Assembly (NCBI GenBank): GCA_026929865.2
Contig: CM049413.1
Location: 15,844,501-15,908,500, forward strand
Reading direction: 5' to 3'
From: Hyperoplus lanceolatus
Lineage: Eukaryota; Chordata; Actinopteri; Uranoscopiformes; Ammodytidae
Length of the DNA stretch: 64,000 nucleotides
This document shows, one piece after another, positions 44,392-62,830 of this stretch. Within the stretch, counting starts at the first letter, position 1; every line of letters starts with the position of its first letter. The position numbers were made by a program, and so were the translations under genes. Under the pieces are notes generated by a model. That model was not told where the DNA came from. It saw only the letters and a program-made list of their open reading frames with translations, and did not search any database.

Positions 44392-44968
44392 AGCCGTGTG
44401 TTTGCATCCATGAAAAAGTCCCATCCCGAAAGTATAGACGCGCCAGCACCACCGCTGCCTAACCGTTATTTGTCCGTCCCGTAATGTGGGTCAACAGGAT
44501 GCCACGAAGTTGTGCTTGAAGATGACACCTGTTTGTTTGAGCCCTCTTACCGCATCTTTGGTTTAAACGTGTGAAACTAGTCGAGGTTTCATTAGTTTCA
44601 GACGGAGTCGTAAAAAAGAAGAGTGTGACGTCTCGTAGCCCTTCAACACCAGCAATTACCACCCTGCTGCGTTGTGTGTATGGCAGGTACTTTCCCCCAT
44701 CTCGGGTTTGAGCTCAGCTGCAGAACATCACAGCTGTCACACCCACAAGTGACTTTGGTTATAGAGCTGCTGCTGTGTGGCTGCCCAGGTGCCTGTGACT
44801 CGAAGGACAATGTAACCTAAATTCCACTTGTGCAGCCTACTTTTTGTTCTTTGCTTGCCTACTTAAAGTTGCAGTAATATAGGTTATTATTTTCCGTGTA
44901 TGCTCTGGCAAGGTAAGGATAAAATAATAACCTGCCCAGGAGATGTAATTTAGCTGCAAATGTTACAC

Positions 44969-45052
<84 letters not shown>

Positions 45053-47309
45053 AAACTGTATACACATATATATATAAATATATAAAAGTAAGTAAAAAAA
45101 TCCAAATGTCTTACTGCTGAGCTGAAAGGAAAGCAGCCCAATTACAGACTCTGGGTGCAAAGCCTGTACAGATTATGGATAAACAAAGCGCTGAAGGCTC
45201 TGAGTTTGCCTCAAAATCCTCAGTTATTATTTTAAACCAGAGGAAACCTGCTCCCTCGTTCTGTAGACTCTCGCTGAATCATTTCCTAATGAGCTCGGAG
45301 CTGAGGGAGTAAACACAAAATCCCCTTTTAAATTCAGCTGCGGCAGCCTCAGAGACAAAACACAAACGGCTTTCTGTGACCAAAGGCAGCAGCGGCTTCT
45401 TTATTTTGCTGGGTTTTTGAAGAGATGGGAGGCTGCTGATTAAAAAAAGACTAAAGCAGAGGAAAAGTCCTTAAAAGATGACAAAATGTAGAGACAAGTA
45501 GGGAAGAATGATAAACCCAAGCATACAAGGTGCAGCAGTAGACCTCATTTCTCGTTGAACGCAGAAGAGGCTGAGTATAGCCCTGTAAGGTAGATTATTC
45601 AGTGGTCTTAATTACAAAGAGGATTGTACGCAGTTTAAGCACTTAATATAACTCAGTTTAGCTGACAATGGCGATCTAAAGTAGCTTTTGGATATTTTCC
45701 CATTGGCCTGCCTGTGTGTCCATGTAGATGAGCCAGGCATCTTTTGGCTACAGAAGAAAGGTGTCCTGGTGAGTCGGTGGCTCCGAGGCTGGAGGCTTTG
45801 GGTGGGGAGAGCAGCAGATGGATGATGATGTAGCGGGTACTGGCGCTCCCTGCCTCCCGCCGCCATCCGTCACGCGCTAATGATCGTGTCACACCTTCTC
45901 CCCGGGCGGGCGGCCGCTTCTGCAGCGCTCAGCTCAAAAACTGGTAGCTCCACTCAAATCCCCTCTTTCACGGCCGTCGGCTGAAAAAGCCTGAAGATAC
46001 AGACTGCGAGCGAGCCTCTCTCTATCACTAATTCTGCACTTCCCAGTTCTTTCTCCACTGCCTTTCTTCACCCCTCTTCACCTTTAAAGTCCCTGCAGAC
46101 TGTTTCCTCATCTCTCTTCATCCCCTTGCTTCCCTTGCCTCCCAATTCATCTTGTTCCTCGGTAGCGCATCTGCCCCACATCATTCTTCTCCCTTTCGGC
46201 CCACTTATGTCATGTTCCCATTTCTGGTGTTGCTCTAAATTCACACCTCTAAATGCAGTTCAATATCAGGGTGCTTTAGCTTACTTTATTTGTGTTTTTG
46301 TTTCTTTAAATGCAATGAATAAAGGGATTTTTTTTTCTTTTTCTTGCCCCCCCACCCTCTGTCAGTTGACAGGTCTGAGGTCAGGGTTACTTACTGGGGA
46401 GTGGGTTGGTTTCACTGAAGGACACCTCAGCAAGCGCAAGGTTTTTCTCTGTCTGTTTTGTTTAGGTACCTTCTGACCATTTTCTATATGGTGCCGATTA
46501 TTTTCTAGACTGATCAACTATTCATCTTGTCTGTAGAATGACATTAAATATTTAATCATTTGCCCAAGGGGATGTTGTCAATGTTTGTCCGACTAACAGT
46601 CCAAAATGCAAAAATATTCTGTTACTATTGTTTAAGACAAAGCAACTTTTCATGAATCGAAAGTTGGAAAAGGGAAATGTTTAAAGCACATAAAGGTACT
46701 TATACTTTCTATAACTCAAGTTTCTATGGGAAATTGTATTTTTTATTGTTACATTTCAAATGTAATTTTTTTTTCTAAATCTATTTTAATTATAACACTT
46801 GGAAAGTATCACATATCACATTTATTTTAACAAGGAAATTCCCACTATGACATTTTACACCAACACATGCTGAGACGTCAGACGGCCGTACTAATAATAT
46901 TTTTCTCAATGCTGTCGTGTATTGTGTTTCATTGATGTGGCATGGGACGTAAACAACGCTTTGGCTGACAGAAGTCTCTTTTTTTTGACTGCCAGTCAGG
47001 TGTTAAATAACCATGTTATGGGACTCTGTGTCCTCTGAGCTTGTTATTCTGTCCCAGGTGTTACCGATATAAGTGTCCCCTTGAGCTGTGTGTTATAGCT
47101 GAATGTGTCCCCACTCGATGCCGTTGGCCCTTTGGAAAAGACGGTGGAATGCCACTTCCTCTTGTGTGTGTGTGTGTCTATCTCTTTGGTCTCGACTATG
47201 TTCTCACCACTGGGATCAGAGGCTTGCTCAGCCTGGCATTCTGGGAATATCAGTGCTGGAGGATCGGATGATTGGCTCTCCACAGCTGCTGTTTCTAAGA
47301 AAAGCTTGA

Positions 47310-47345
<36 letters not shown>

Positions 47346-47653
47346 CATGCGTTCACATGAGCTACAGTACTCACATGAAAATACACAAGCAAATGCCACA
47401 TCCAAGCACTGTATGTAACCATCAACCATGCAGCAACTTGTTGCAAGCCACGAGAGAATTTGGGAAGCTAACCAGAGGTTAACACATACACAGACGCACA
47501 AGCTTAGCTACTTGATTTCAAGCAGCTATGCTTTTATGCAAAGTCAACCTTTTGATATGAATGTGTGTTTGTGTTAAACAGTGTAGCTGTGTTTCTGTTC
47601 TACAGCAACAACTAACAGTTTTTTTTGTCTCCTGTGTTTTTCGATCTCTTCAG
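43574..47653 (+). other. Inferred arpp21 5' intron with simple repeats
   Basis: It holds (CT)n/(CA)n at 44309-44391, a long pure (AT)n at 44972-45049, and (CA)n at 47312-47341. No coding exon is recognised. The 140-codon ORF at 44062-44484 is low-complexity and has no known domain. Confidence 0.5.
44972..45049. repeat. (AT)n microsatellite
   Basis: About 78 bases of perfect AT repeat. The Ile-Tyr ORFs on the minus strand are artefacts of it. Confidence 0.95.
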
Positions 47654-47815
47654 GCTATTGTCCATTGACGAGTAAAGAGCCGGGAGAGAGAGGAACAGTA
47701 GAGAAGGCGAGCACGGGCGGTGAGGATAATTGCGTTTCTGGCTGCCCTGTGGGAACATGGGATATATGACCTCATCATTCACCTGTGAGGCTCTCCAGTA
47801 AACAACCCCAGAAAG
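47654..47815 (+). other. arpp21: Probable non-coding 5' exon of arpp21 with a small uORF
   Basis: The stretch is bounded by an acceptor (GATCTCTTCAG, ending 47653) and a donor (GAAAG|GTAGGA at 47816). It lies 130 bases upstream of the first coding exon. It has no long frame but carries an upstream ORF, ATG 47757 to TAA 47799, encoding MGYMTSSFTCEALQ. The exon status is inferred from the splice sites. Confidence 0.5.
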
Positions 47816-47946
47816 GTAGGAACAACACACACACACACAATTACTCAGATTCAGACTAATGCCGGCACAGAAAATACACAATCACAGACATTATTTATTA
47901 CGCTTTTCCACAGCATCATATTCCATGTTTTCTGTTGTTTATAAGG

Positions 47947-53610
<5,664 letters not shown>

Positions 53611-53753
53611 TGGTGCCTTGACGGATGGATTGATGATACGTTCACATGCATACACACACATACTTAACACATACACCTTTTTTTCCACACTCCCTCACCT
53701 ACACCTACCTATTTCCTGATGATGCCTACAGGATACATCTTTCACAAACACAA

Positions 53754-53791
<38 letters not shown>

Positions 53792-54070
53792 TAATGTACC
53801 ACTGTACCAAAGCTTAATAGTATATATCAGAGCTGCTGTATTGAATGCATAATTTATATACACAAATGGAGTTTTATATTGATATTAAATTATATATTGT
53901 GTTTAAGGAAATGCACTGTGTGAGTACAATAAAGTGCTGTGGCTGGATTGATGTCACATTTCTATATCATCCTGGTTTCTTTTACCCCTCTATTGTTGAT
54001 AGTGATCCTGTGCTAATGCAGGCGTGGCAAGATACATACACCATGAAAATAAAGAAGGTTGTATGAGGTC
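53611..54070 (+). other. arpp21: arpp21 3' UTR
   Basis: It follows the TGA at 53608-53610 and contains a (CA)n run at 53749-53790. Two AATAAA signals lie at 53928-53933 and 54048-54053; the second is a good candidate for the transcript end. Confidence 0.65.
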
Positions 54071-56265
54071 ATGATGTCCAAAAACAGTGATGACGTCTGT
54101 GCGTTTGAGAAATCAAGATATTGGCTGTTTACCTACCACCGAGTTCCTTAATGGGAAATTAATTTAATTTTCTTAATCTCGGAATAACTATCTAACAAGC
54201 AAGTGAAAGATGTTGCATTTGCGTGGGTGAACGTTACAGCGTTTTGTCTTAGGGAATCGTGGCTTTATCAGAAGACTCGATACGCTCACGCAGTGGGAGG
54301 TTTTTTTCCGAAGACGAGCAATTATGTTCAGGTTTTTACTCTTGTGAAAACATGTCATGTGGGAATTTGTTGCAAATGATATAAATAGCAGACACTATCA
54401 TCAGTTACCATACCCCATGAAACCACTGAAGGATGCTCACTATGAGGCTTTAGCACCCTCTTCTGCCCAAACACGCTCAGTGCTCCATCCAGCTGATATT
54501 ACCACTTGTTCATGTGAATATCAGCATGCACAACTGCAGCATTCTCTGTGTAAAGCTGTAACTAACAATTGGTTCCATTACTGATACATCTGCTGATTAT
54601 TTACACTTAACTGATGAATCTTTAAATGTCAAAATGTCCATCACATATGCCCTAAACTGCACAGAACCCTAAACATTTTCAAGTCAAATATGTAAAGGAC
54701 AAATCTAATTAAGCAAGCGTTTGACGAGCTTAAATGAGTAGTATTTGTCCATCTGATCAATTTATTAACAAAAATGTATGCCAATTAATTCCATGTTGAT
54801 TGACTAATAATCAGTTCAAATCTATTTTCATTCATGGGAAACTTTTTAACAGCATATATTTTAATTTGTTGCAGCAGGAAAAGCCCAGGTATTTACTTAC
54901 AACATTAACAAAGGCTTTGTTTTATTTAAGTGTCCCATTAAGCCATGAGTGATCTGGCAGGACCCTGTAAGCTAAATGGAACTCAGCCATCATTAATTTA
55001 ATTATTTACACCTGTGCTTCTACTCCAATAAAGCCAAAGGGTCTTCTCACTTATACAGACCAATATCCCACTGAATACAGTTCAAAACTAAATGCTACAC
55101 AGAAATAAAGGGTTATTACAGAATATAAAACCCTGTAGTTTTACCCTGCTGTGATACTAGTTTCCGGTTGGCAATACCTGATAAGCCAATGTGTATTATT
55201 TACATTTTTATACTGAAACTTATCCCCCCCCCCCCACCACCACCATTCAATTCAATGAAACATCCATCATTCACACAAAGATTTAAAATTACATTTAAAT
55301 TTCATAACTGCTTAATTGAAAGCAACATTTGTATGGGTTCTTTCTTCATTCACACACACAAGCAGCAGTGCAGGTTACATTATCTTTAATAAAAGGCACA
55401 TGTACAGCCATAGTGAGATGAGTGAGTCCACTGGCATAGAGACAAAGCATTGAAACACAGAAATACAGGAAGTAGAGGTCTGGAGGAGAGAGATCTATCT
55501 GCTTTACAGTAGAATCTACTTTAAGTAACATCTTCTTGTTCTCGTTCAAGTAAGTCTAACACTAATACGTCACCGTGGTAAGGTAGAAACCCCACTTCCC
55601 TACCCTTGCCCCTACTCCACACACAAATACACACACCACACACACCATTCATACATCGCCACCCCAAAGTTTGATCGCCCAGAAAAGTCTTCCTCAAAGG
55701 GCTGTTGAGCGTGGATACTCGGCGGTCACTGTTTTTTAATCTCTTTTGTTGTTGTTATTGACTCGTCACCAGTTGAACTGGAATAATAGCTGGCCCAGGT
55801 CAGTCTTTAAATCACTTAGATTGTGGCCACCTCCAAAAAAATACATTTTAACATATTTTTTATACATGATGACAGAAAATTAAATATCCAGTGATTGGGG
55901 AAAATAAGAGATTGCACTACCACAGATTTGTTGTATATTGTAATGCATCCCATCAATTTGTTTTAGTTTTTAAAATAATTTGAACTAAGATAAATAGTGA
56001 GCTGGACTTTTTACAGTTGAAAAATCAACATGTCAGTGCTCTAAAAATTAAGCTAAGTTAAAAAGAAAAAACGCACCATATGAGCATGATATAAACAAAA
56101 TGATGAAAGGTGTTATACACTGATTATGTAGCAACTGACACAGTGAACCCGGTGGCTTTTAGCGGCCCTGAAGATATTTTGCAATCTGGCCGCCCTAGTC
56201 AAGGATTGTACTGTTTTTTAACAAAGGTACACACATGTTCAAAATAATCTCGCAATTATGATCTG

Positions 56266-56356
<91 letters not shown>

Positions 56357-56894
56357 ACCCAAATAAATAGAAGAAAATAAATGTTCACAGGTACTTAAAT
56401 ATTTAGGGTTAAGAGAAAATAAAAATAGTATTAGTGTTGGAGGTTAAATATAACCAGAGCTGGAGGAATAAGTTGAAGAATTTAAATATGCATGCAGCCA
56501 GGCCATCTCTCCTCTTGTTGAAAGGAAAAAGGTCTCATTGGTGATGGTGGTGGCAGTGGGGACGCCATCTTTCATCTGTTCTAGCAAAGTTTGAGACGCT
56601 AAATTGACACTTCTGCCAAAACAGAAATAAATCGTTGACTCAGGCATATAGTTTGAGTAGGAAAGGGAAAATACAAAGACACTCACACGCGCACGCAAAC
56701 ACACAACGTCCACATCCATTCACATGTCCAAAGATCAGCTCGGTAGAGTCAATCACTCTATTTTCACATGGTCTTTTGGACATTTACAACATATAAGCAG
56801 AGTTCAGGCCATACTCCAGGGTCCGTCACAAAACTCTCTTTCTTTCTCACTTATTCTCACCCAACATGTACACCCAGCAAATACTGCTGTGGTC

Positions 56895-56955
<61 letters not shown>

Positions 56956-57180
56956 GCTACCTTTGGCTATGGGTGTCAGTCAGGGGTGAAAGGTCAGAAA
57001 CAACCTGACCCTCAGGTACACACCAACCATCGCAGAACCGCCCCCTTACCTCCTACACCCCTTAACACGCCCCAACATGTGCCTTCGCCATTTCATCCAA
57101 CCCCTCCATCTCCATGGCAACTCACAGCTCCCCAAGCATGGGGTCTCACTATCTTGTAAAAGGAGATCAGTGTAATTAGT

Positions 57181-57221
<41 letters not shown>

Positions 57222-57443
57222 GTGTATACAAATGTGTGTGAGAGTGTGTAGGCGTGTATACCCTGCGTGAATGTGTGTATCTGCGTGAGTGAGTATGCAT
57301 ATGGGTGTGTGTGTGTGTTATTGTGGGTGTTAAGAGGTTTCAGTGGTTCAGTGGAGTCTCTCTTTAATCTTCATCACTCCTCTCTCTCTCCATCACACCG
57401 CTTTTCTCTTCTCTTCTTCCTCCTCCTCTTCCTCCTTCAGTCT
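54071..57443. other. Convergent interval between arpp21 and cyhr1
   Basis: Part of this is likely to be the cyhr1 3' UTR on the minus strand, but its end cannot be placed. It holds a C-run near 55225-55235, (CA)n at 56270-56351, and (GT)n at 56896-56951 and 57181-57219. No ORF shows a known domain. Confidence 0.5.
56270..56351. repeat. (CA)n microsatellite
   Basis: About 80 bases of perfect CA repeat in the arpp21-cyhr1 interval. Confidence 0.95.
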
Positions 57444-59736
57444 TTATTTTTGGACTTGGAAGATGAACAGGCGCAGGTTGATGTTTTTGGCGGCCAGCAG
57501 TTTGTTGCACTCCACCGAATCGGTGATGGGCAGAGGGACGTATTCGGTCTCGTTGGCGTCGTTGCAGAAGGAGTGGTGATGGATGACCGGCTTGATCCGC
57601 ACGTCGTCATAAGGGCCCTTCAGCAGCAGGAAGGAGCACTCCAGGGCAGAGTTCACCTGCACGCACACAAACACATCCATATACAATTACCCAAAATCCT
57701 CACCCCAATGTATTCACTGAAGTCCAGGTTTTACATTTGTTGCAATCTGCTCGTTTCTTAACATTCAGCCACCCTTTACTGTCCTGTTGAAACCAGATCT
57801 GGTGTGAAGGGGGACGAATCATCGGCCCTTAAAACAAGCACACGCATTGTTAAGGTTTAAAAATAAACATGGACGGACCGGGTAGTGCGTGTACCTTGCT
57901 TTTGAGGAGGAGCTGGAAGGACAGGGTGCGCTTGCAGGAGAGGTTGGGGTTGCGCTCCGAGTCGTTGACGCGGGCCTTTAGCACCCACGTCTGGTTGAGG
58001 ACTGTGAAGCGAGGCGTTTCATAGTACAGACGAGTGATGAAGTCGTCAGTGCGGTACGGCCTGAACTGAACCTCTGGATGGACACATGGGTGGAAGATAA
58101 GATTTGAAACTCCATAAGTGGGAGGGGAGGGGAAAAGTGGTGATGGATAAATAAGCAAAAGGGAAAACAACAGCTTAAGTTAATGGAACCAGGTTTCATC
58201 GTATAAAGAGGGAATCACTCCTCCTAAAAGTGTCTCTCAGATATATATATTTTTTTTTTGCGTATGTACCTGTAAACCCGATCTTTTCGTAGCACAGCAG
58301 GCCGAAGATGGTGTTGTAGAGCTGCATGTCTCTGCGGTGGCTCTGGTCCATTTCTCCCAGTATTCCCATCAGCTCCGTGCCTGTCTTACTAGGATGGGAG
58401 CACTCATCCTCGTGTGCAGGCAGCTCGTGGAACGGACCTTTCCAAGGGCAGCCAATCCTCTTGTACTTACACTGTGTCACCCTGGCAACACAACAAGAAT
58501 GAGTTGAGAGACAAACTCGAGGAGAGAATGACATGGTTTGATATAAATGACATCCTTCACAGAGGCGCTTTATGATGAATTAATATTACTTTCTGTCTAT
58601 GAGTGGAAGGTACTAATAATATCAGAAGGTACTAATTAACCTAGGTTGTGAGCTTAGGCTTATTTATACTGTACTATTGATACTTGTGTGCTCCGAGCCA
58701 AACTCATTGAGAGAAGGAAATGGATTTACATTCACTTAACATCCTGGATTGAGGTGCTCTTCAATGGATACATGCTACTTTCTTACAGTAAAAGTGAGGT
58801 AAAAATAATGTGAAAGTCAGTAGTGAATAATAGATCATTAAAGCCACGCTGACTGTAATTCACCTTTTATAAACTGCAAAGCTTTGTGTTATACATATTA
58901 ATAAGTAGCTGTTAGGGATTCAACATTTTGCTTAAAGGCTTTTCACTCATTTAACACAGTAATAACTGTAAAATACTTGTAATAATTACTGAGTGGAATT
59001 ACTTCATATTAAAGTTTAGAATTTCATACTCAAATGAAATGACAAAAAAAACCTAGTGACTGACTGCCATTGCTGTTGTCATGGTAACGCCAGCACTGGT
59101 ACCTCTGTCCTGATCAGGGTCACCTGTTGCCATAGCAACAGCCCCACAGGATTTCACACATGCAAATGGAGGCAGCCTGAGCGTCATACACAACAACAAA
59201 CACCCAGTCTGTAATCACATCAGTTGGTTTTAGTTTTTTTCTCTTCCTAGTCAGATGTAGCAGGTCACATGCTCCTCCATCTTCCCCCAAATTAACTCCG
59301 TATGACACTGAGCCGAGTTATACACACACACGCACGCACGCACATTCATTCATAAGTGTTTCAATGAGTCTGAACTCCCTAAATTTGACTGTTGAGAAAC
59401 ATCTTGGGTAAAACAGAGTGCATAATATGGGAAAACACAAGATAAGATCTAACTTTGGGAAGCTTTTCACATTTTGGGTCAAGTGTTGACAGGAATGGCA
59501 GATTTTTTTTTTAAATTTAAGATATTTTTTTGGCATTTTTATGCTTTATTGATAGTGTAGAGACAGAGTTGAAATGGGGCAGAGAGGGGAGTGACGTGTA
59601 GAGAACGACCGCGGGCTGGAATCGAACCCGGGTCCGCTGCTGGCCGAGGCCCATGGGGGGGACGCCCTACCAACTGAGCTAAGGGCGCCCCCTAGGAATG
59701 GCAGATTTCTTATCTAGAAAAAAGTGTTAGTGAGTG

Positions 59737-59768
<32 letters not shown>

Positions 59769-62085
59769 GGTAGTAGTATGTACAGTATACCTGTCTTGGC
59801 ACTCCTCTTTCTGGTGTCTCTCTAAGCTGGAGCGGGGGAACTGTTTTAGGCAGAAAGTGCAGTCTGTCGGCAGCTCACTGACAGCCTTCTCCACGGCGAG
59901 GTTCCTGCAGCACAAGTTCTTGCTGATCTCACACCTACACACACACAAACACAAGTCATACCTCAGCACAGTCCTGTATGTCACGTCTGTGGAATGTGCA
60001 GAATGTACAACAACAACGCAACGCACAAATTATGAACACCTGTTTGGGTAATAGAAAAACTTACGTTATGCTTATGGCAGTTGAGATTTTAACACATACT
60101 TTTAGATTAAACATGCAAAAACATATAACGTTATTTGGTCCTGAGCCTGTGGATCATTGATGAACGCAAAAAAAATTGAAAAATGTACATACGCGTTACT
60201 CCCTGCTGCTTAAAATCATTCTCACCTAGCCTTAGATCACTCAGATTTGTGTTTTTTGATGTTCTAATGAGTATTAGTAAGTTAGCATCAGATACACTCC
60301 CACTGAAAAAACAACATTAAGAGGAGAAAAGTAATTTCATGTGATACAATTTATTTTTTAATTATTTATTTTTACTAATGTTTTCCTTCCTAATCATCAG
60401 GGGGAAAACGAGTCTGTTACATCAACATTTAAAGTTCCTCGTAGGAGGTTTATCCAAAGTAATTTGCTTCTTCTGGTAGCCCATGGCTACAGGGAGCGAT
60501 GGTGTACCTGCAGTTGGGACACGTGGCCTGTTCCTCCTTGAGACGAGAATCAGCCAGGAGGTGGATAAAACACCCCGCACACATCAGGTGTCCATTGGTA
60601 CACTGCAGTGGAAAGAAAGTTGAGGTGGACGATAAAACAGTGTGCATAATAGGAGAAGAAGAAAAAATATCACAGTTGATGATGAGTTGGAAAAGGCAAC
60701 CAAATATTTGAGTTTGAGCTTGGAAAAGACTCATTTGACTATCGTACATACAAAACAAACTTTCTCTGGTCAAATCTTATTGATGAAAATATGAGTATAA
60801 TCTGTTAAAGGGGTTGTGGTTTATTTCAAGATCTGGACTCAAAAATAAATATTTTGGCATGGGCATATGGTTAAGAAGAAACAGGCCCTATTTTAGGATA
60901 TTGTACTCAAATCCAAACACATAGTATGGGGCAAATGTCTTTAACATATTTGGCTTAGTAAGGATGGACATATGTATTTGAAATCTTCTTGTTTAAATTT
61001 TAGTTTAGTTACAACAATGGATTGGCTAAAGCCGGAAAACAACAATATAGTGGTTACAGCAATATTATTACTTCAGTAGTGCACTTATAGGGGAGAGACC
61101 TCTGGAAGTGCGTTATTTTCTATGTGAATAATGGCAAGGTGCTGTTGGATATATGGATTAAAGGGTCCAAATTTTATTCATCAGTTGTTTTCTTAATCAA
61201 TACGTTTTCATCATAGGTTTTCATATGTGTTTTCTATGCTTAGGCTGAATCAATGCATTGTATGGAAAGAATGTCAACTTGTGTTTGCAGTTTTGTTAAC
61301 ACATTTTTAAACAACTGTAGAAGGGCATATAAATGTTTAGGAACGAATGAGCAATGATTAATGACGAATGTCACATGTGGTCACTGGACATTGTAGGGAG
61401 CAGTTTGAGGACATTAAGGAGGATGTTGGGTGGGAGGGGGCACTGAGAGAAGGGCAAAAGATGATTTAAATAAAGGCTGTGTTCTGGATGTTTGAGTTAT
61501 TGTGCATGCAGGGTTTGGGGACGTTGCTTTTGCTGGGGGTTATTTGAGGATAATTCACAGTATACACTTGGCTGACCCCTTGGCCTGGGTGTGTCTGGTC
61601 TCTTGGCCTCATGGCTCCGGTCTCAGCATATAGACAATTGGATCTAATTTGGCAAATATATTCAACAGGTTGGCTCTGGGGATCTGCAGCTGGGACACAT
61701 GGGGGGTTTTCTAGTGTGATGTCAAGATGTTTTGCCGATGTTGGACTGTATGTGTTAGGGTTCTGAGAGGAAGGTTTGTGATTGACACCACGTTTACCTG
61801 GTATACAGACGCCTTGGGCAAGTCAAGGCACACGGTGCAGCACAGCACTGAGTACAGTCTCTCCTCCAGCTTCCCCGACTCTCCCTCGGGGATCCTCACC
61901 CTCTTCTTGGGTGGCTCGTCTGGGTCAGGCTCGGGCCCTTCTCGTCGTATCCCGACCTCCTCCTGCATGGCCGCTACCCCGGCCACAGCCTCCGCCGCTG
62001 CCCCAACTGCACCAACCCCCATGCCGGCCGAGGAGGAGCCAGGGGCGGCCGCAACGCCCACGTCTCTCTCTTCCAGTGAAGACAT
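57444..62085 (-). CDS. cyhr1: CYHR1/ZTRAF1, cysteine- and histidine-rich RING/TRAF-type zinc-finger protein (complete)
   Basis: Six coding exons on the minus strand: 62085-61798, 60602-60508, 59934-59791, 58481-58270, 58073-57895 and 57656-57444. They join in frame to 376 aa. Residues 1-70 are an Ala/Gly-rich, then charged leader with a basic patch ([11 protein letters not shown]). Residues 83-127 form a C3HC4 RING (C83, C86, C97, H101, C104, C107, C124, C127). About 129-245 holds further Cys/His pairs of TRAF-type zinc fingers ([41 protein letters not shown]). The C-terminal third is a TRAF/SINA-like beta region ([19 protein letters not shown]; ending [13 protein letters not shown]). Length is close to the human protein. 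A ubiquitin-ligase role is possible from the RING but not established here. The stop codon lies inside an AATAAA hexamer on the minus strand. Confidence 0.93.
59075..59088. promoter_or_regulatory. RFX X-box-like site 1 (cyhr1 intron 3)
   Basis: GTTGTCATGGTAAC matches the X-box palindrome except for one base in the left half-site. It lies 37 bases from a second, perfect site. Confidence 0.35.
59126..59139. promoter_or_regulatory. RFX X-box site 2 (cyhr1 intron 3)
   Basis: GTTGCCATAGCAAC is a full match to GTNRCC-N2-RGYAAC and nearly a perfect palindrome. RFX-family factors, including ciliary gene regulators, bind this form. Function is inferred. Confidence 0.45.
59506..59693 (-). mobile_element. 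tRNA-derived SINE in cyhr1 intron 3
   Basis: On the minus strand it begins with a tRNA-like head. The A box TTAGCTCAGTTGGTAGGGCG lies at about 59663-59682 and the B box GGTTCGATTCC at 59618-59628. A non-tRNA body and an A-rich tail follow. It is flanked by an exact 15-bp duplication, AGGAATGGCAGATTT, at 59491-59505 and 59694-59708. The anticodon arm is degenerate, so it is not a functional tRNA gene. Confidence 0.92.
59733..59768. repeat. (GT)n microsatellite beside cyhr1 exon 3
   Basis: GT repeat lying about 22 bases downstream (minus strand) of the exon 3 donor at 59790. Confidence 0.85.
60603..61797 (-). other. cyhr1 intron 1
   Basis: The donor is GTAAACGTGG (reading down from 61797) and the acceptor CCACTGCAG. 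Nothing else is recognised in this 1.2-kb intron. Confidence 0.8.
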
Positions 62086-62830
62086 GGCGACAGCTGTCTA
62101 GAAATGTATGAGATGTACCTGCCGCGGACCTGGCCCGAAATATTATTAGCAGGTTAGCTCGGGGCTAGCTCGCAACTTGTCACGCTAACGGTCAGCTGAC
62201 AGCTAGTTCACGTTAGCTAGGCTAACGCTACGGCAGCAGGATGTCAGAAAGGAATGTGGGCTAACTTGTTATTATTATTATAAAATTAATATTTAAGCTA
62301 ACCCTCCGCTTATGGACCCTGAATTCGGAAAGCCAATTATCGTGTTATAACGAGACCATGTAAAATATGTAATTACGAGTCAGTAAACTAGTTTGGTTGA
62401 CTTACAGTGAGGCTAGCAGACTGTGCGGCTAGCTGCGTTGACACAAACACAGCAGTCTTCTCCCTCGGAACAAAAACAACTCAGGCAGCTCTCAGCTGTT
62501 GTTGTGCTGCTCTCGATGCCGTTATTCGCGCTGACAGCAGAGAACAACGATGTGCACCGGCAGACCAGCTCGGCTGCTCGTCTAACGTCCCCGCTCCGGT
62601 ACCGGCTGACTGTCCGCGGGACCCACGGGAGCTGTCGGTGATTAAAAACACCGTGGCTCGAGACACTTTCTGCTGGGACTCGTCTCTCTGCCTACACAGC
62701 CATCTTTGTTTTGTTTTTTTGTTTTTTTTCCTCCTGTCCGTCTCCCCCGACCAGCCTTTACGACTCCGGGTCAAATTCGTTAGGCTATTACCCTGGCGGG
62801 TTCTCAACCGGCTAATAATATTTCAAAAGT
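62086..62830 (-). promoter_or_regulatory. cyhr1: cyhr1 5' UTR and promoter region
   Basis: GC-rich stretches upstream of the ATG at 62085, including CCTGCCGCGGACCTGG near 62120 and the CpG-rich block 62515-62640, suit a CpG-type promoter. ORFs across it in several frames reflect high GC rather than genes. The start site is not determined. Confidence 0.45.

Noticed and set aside
44062..44484. 140-codon ORF as an alternative arpp21 first coding exon
   Set aside because: It contains CT/CA repeat, has no similarity to ARPP21, and lies in an inferred intron.
59618..59682. Possible tRNA gene on the minus strand
   Set aside because: A and B boxes are present, but the stem structure is degraded and the unit has a SINE body, an A-rich tail and a 15-bp target duplication, so it is a SINE.
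61727..62111. Plus-strand ORFs opposite cyhr1 exon 1
   Set aside because: Antisense shadows of a GC-rich, Ala/Gly-coding exon.
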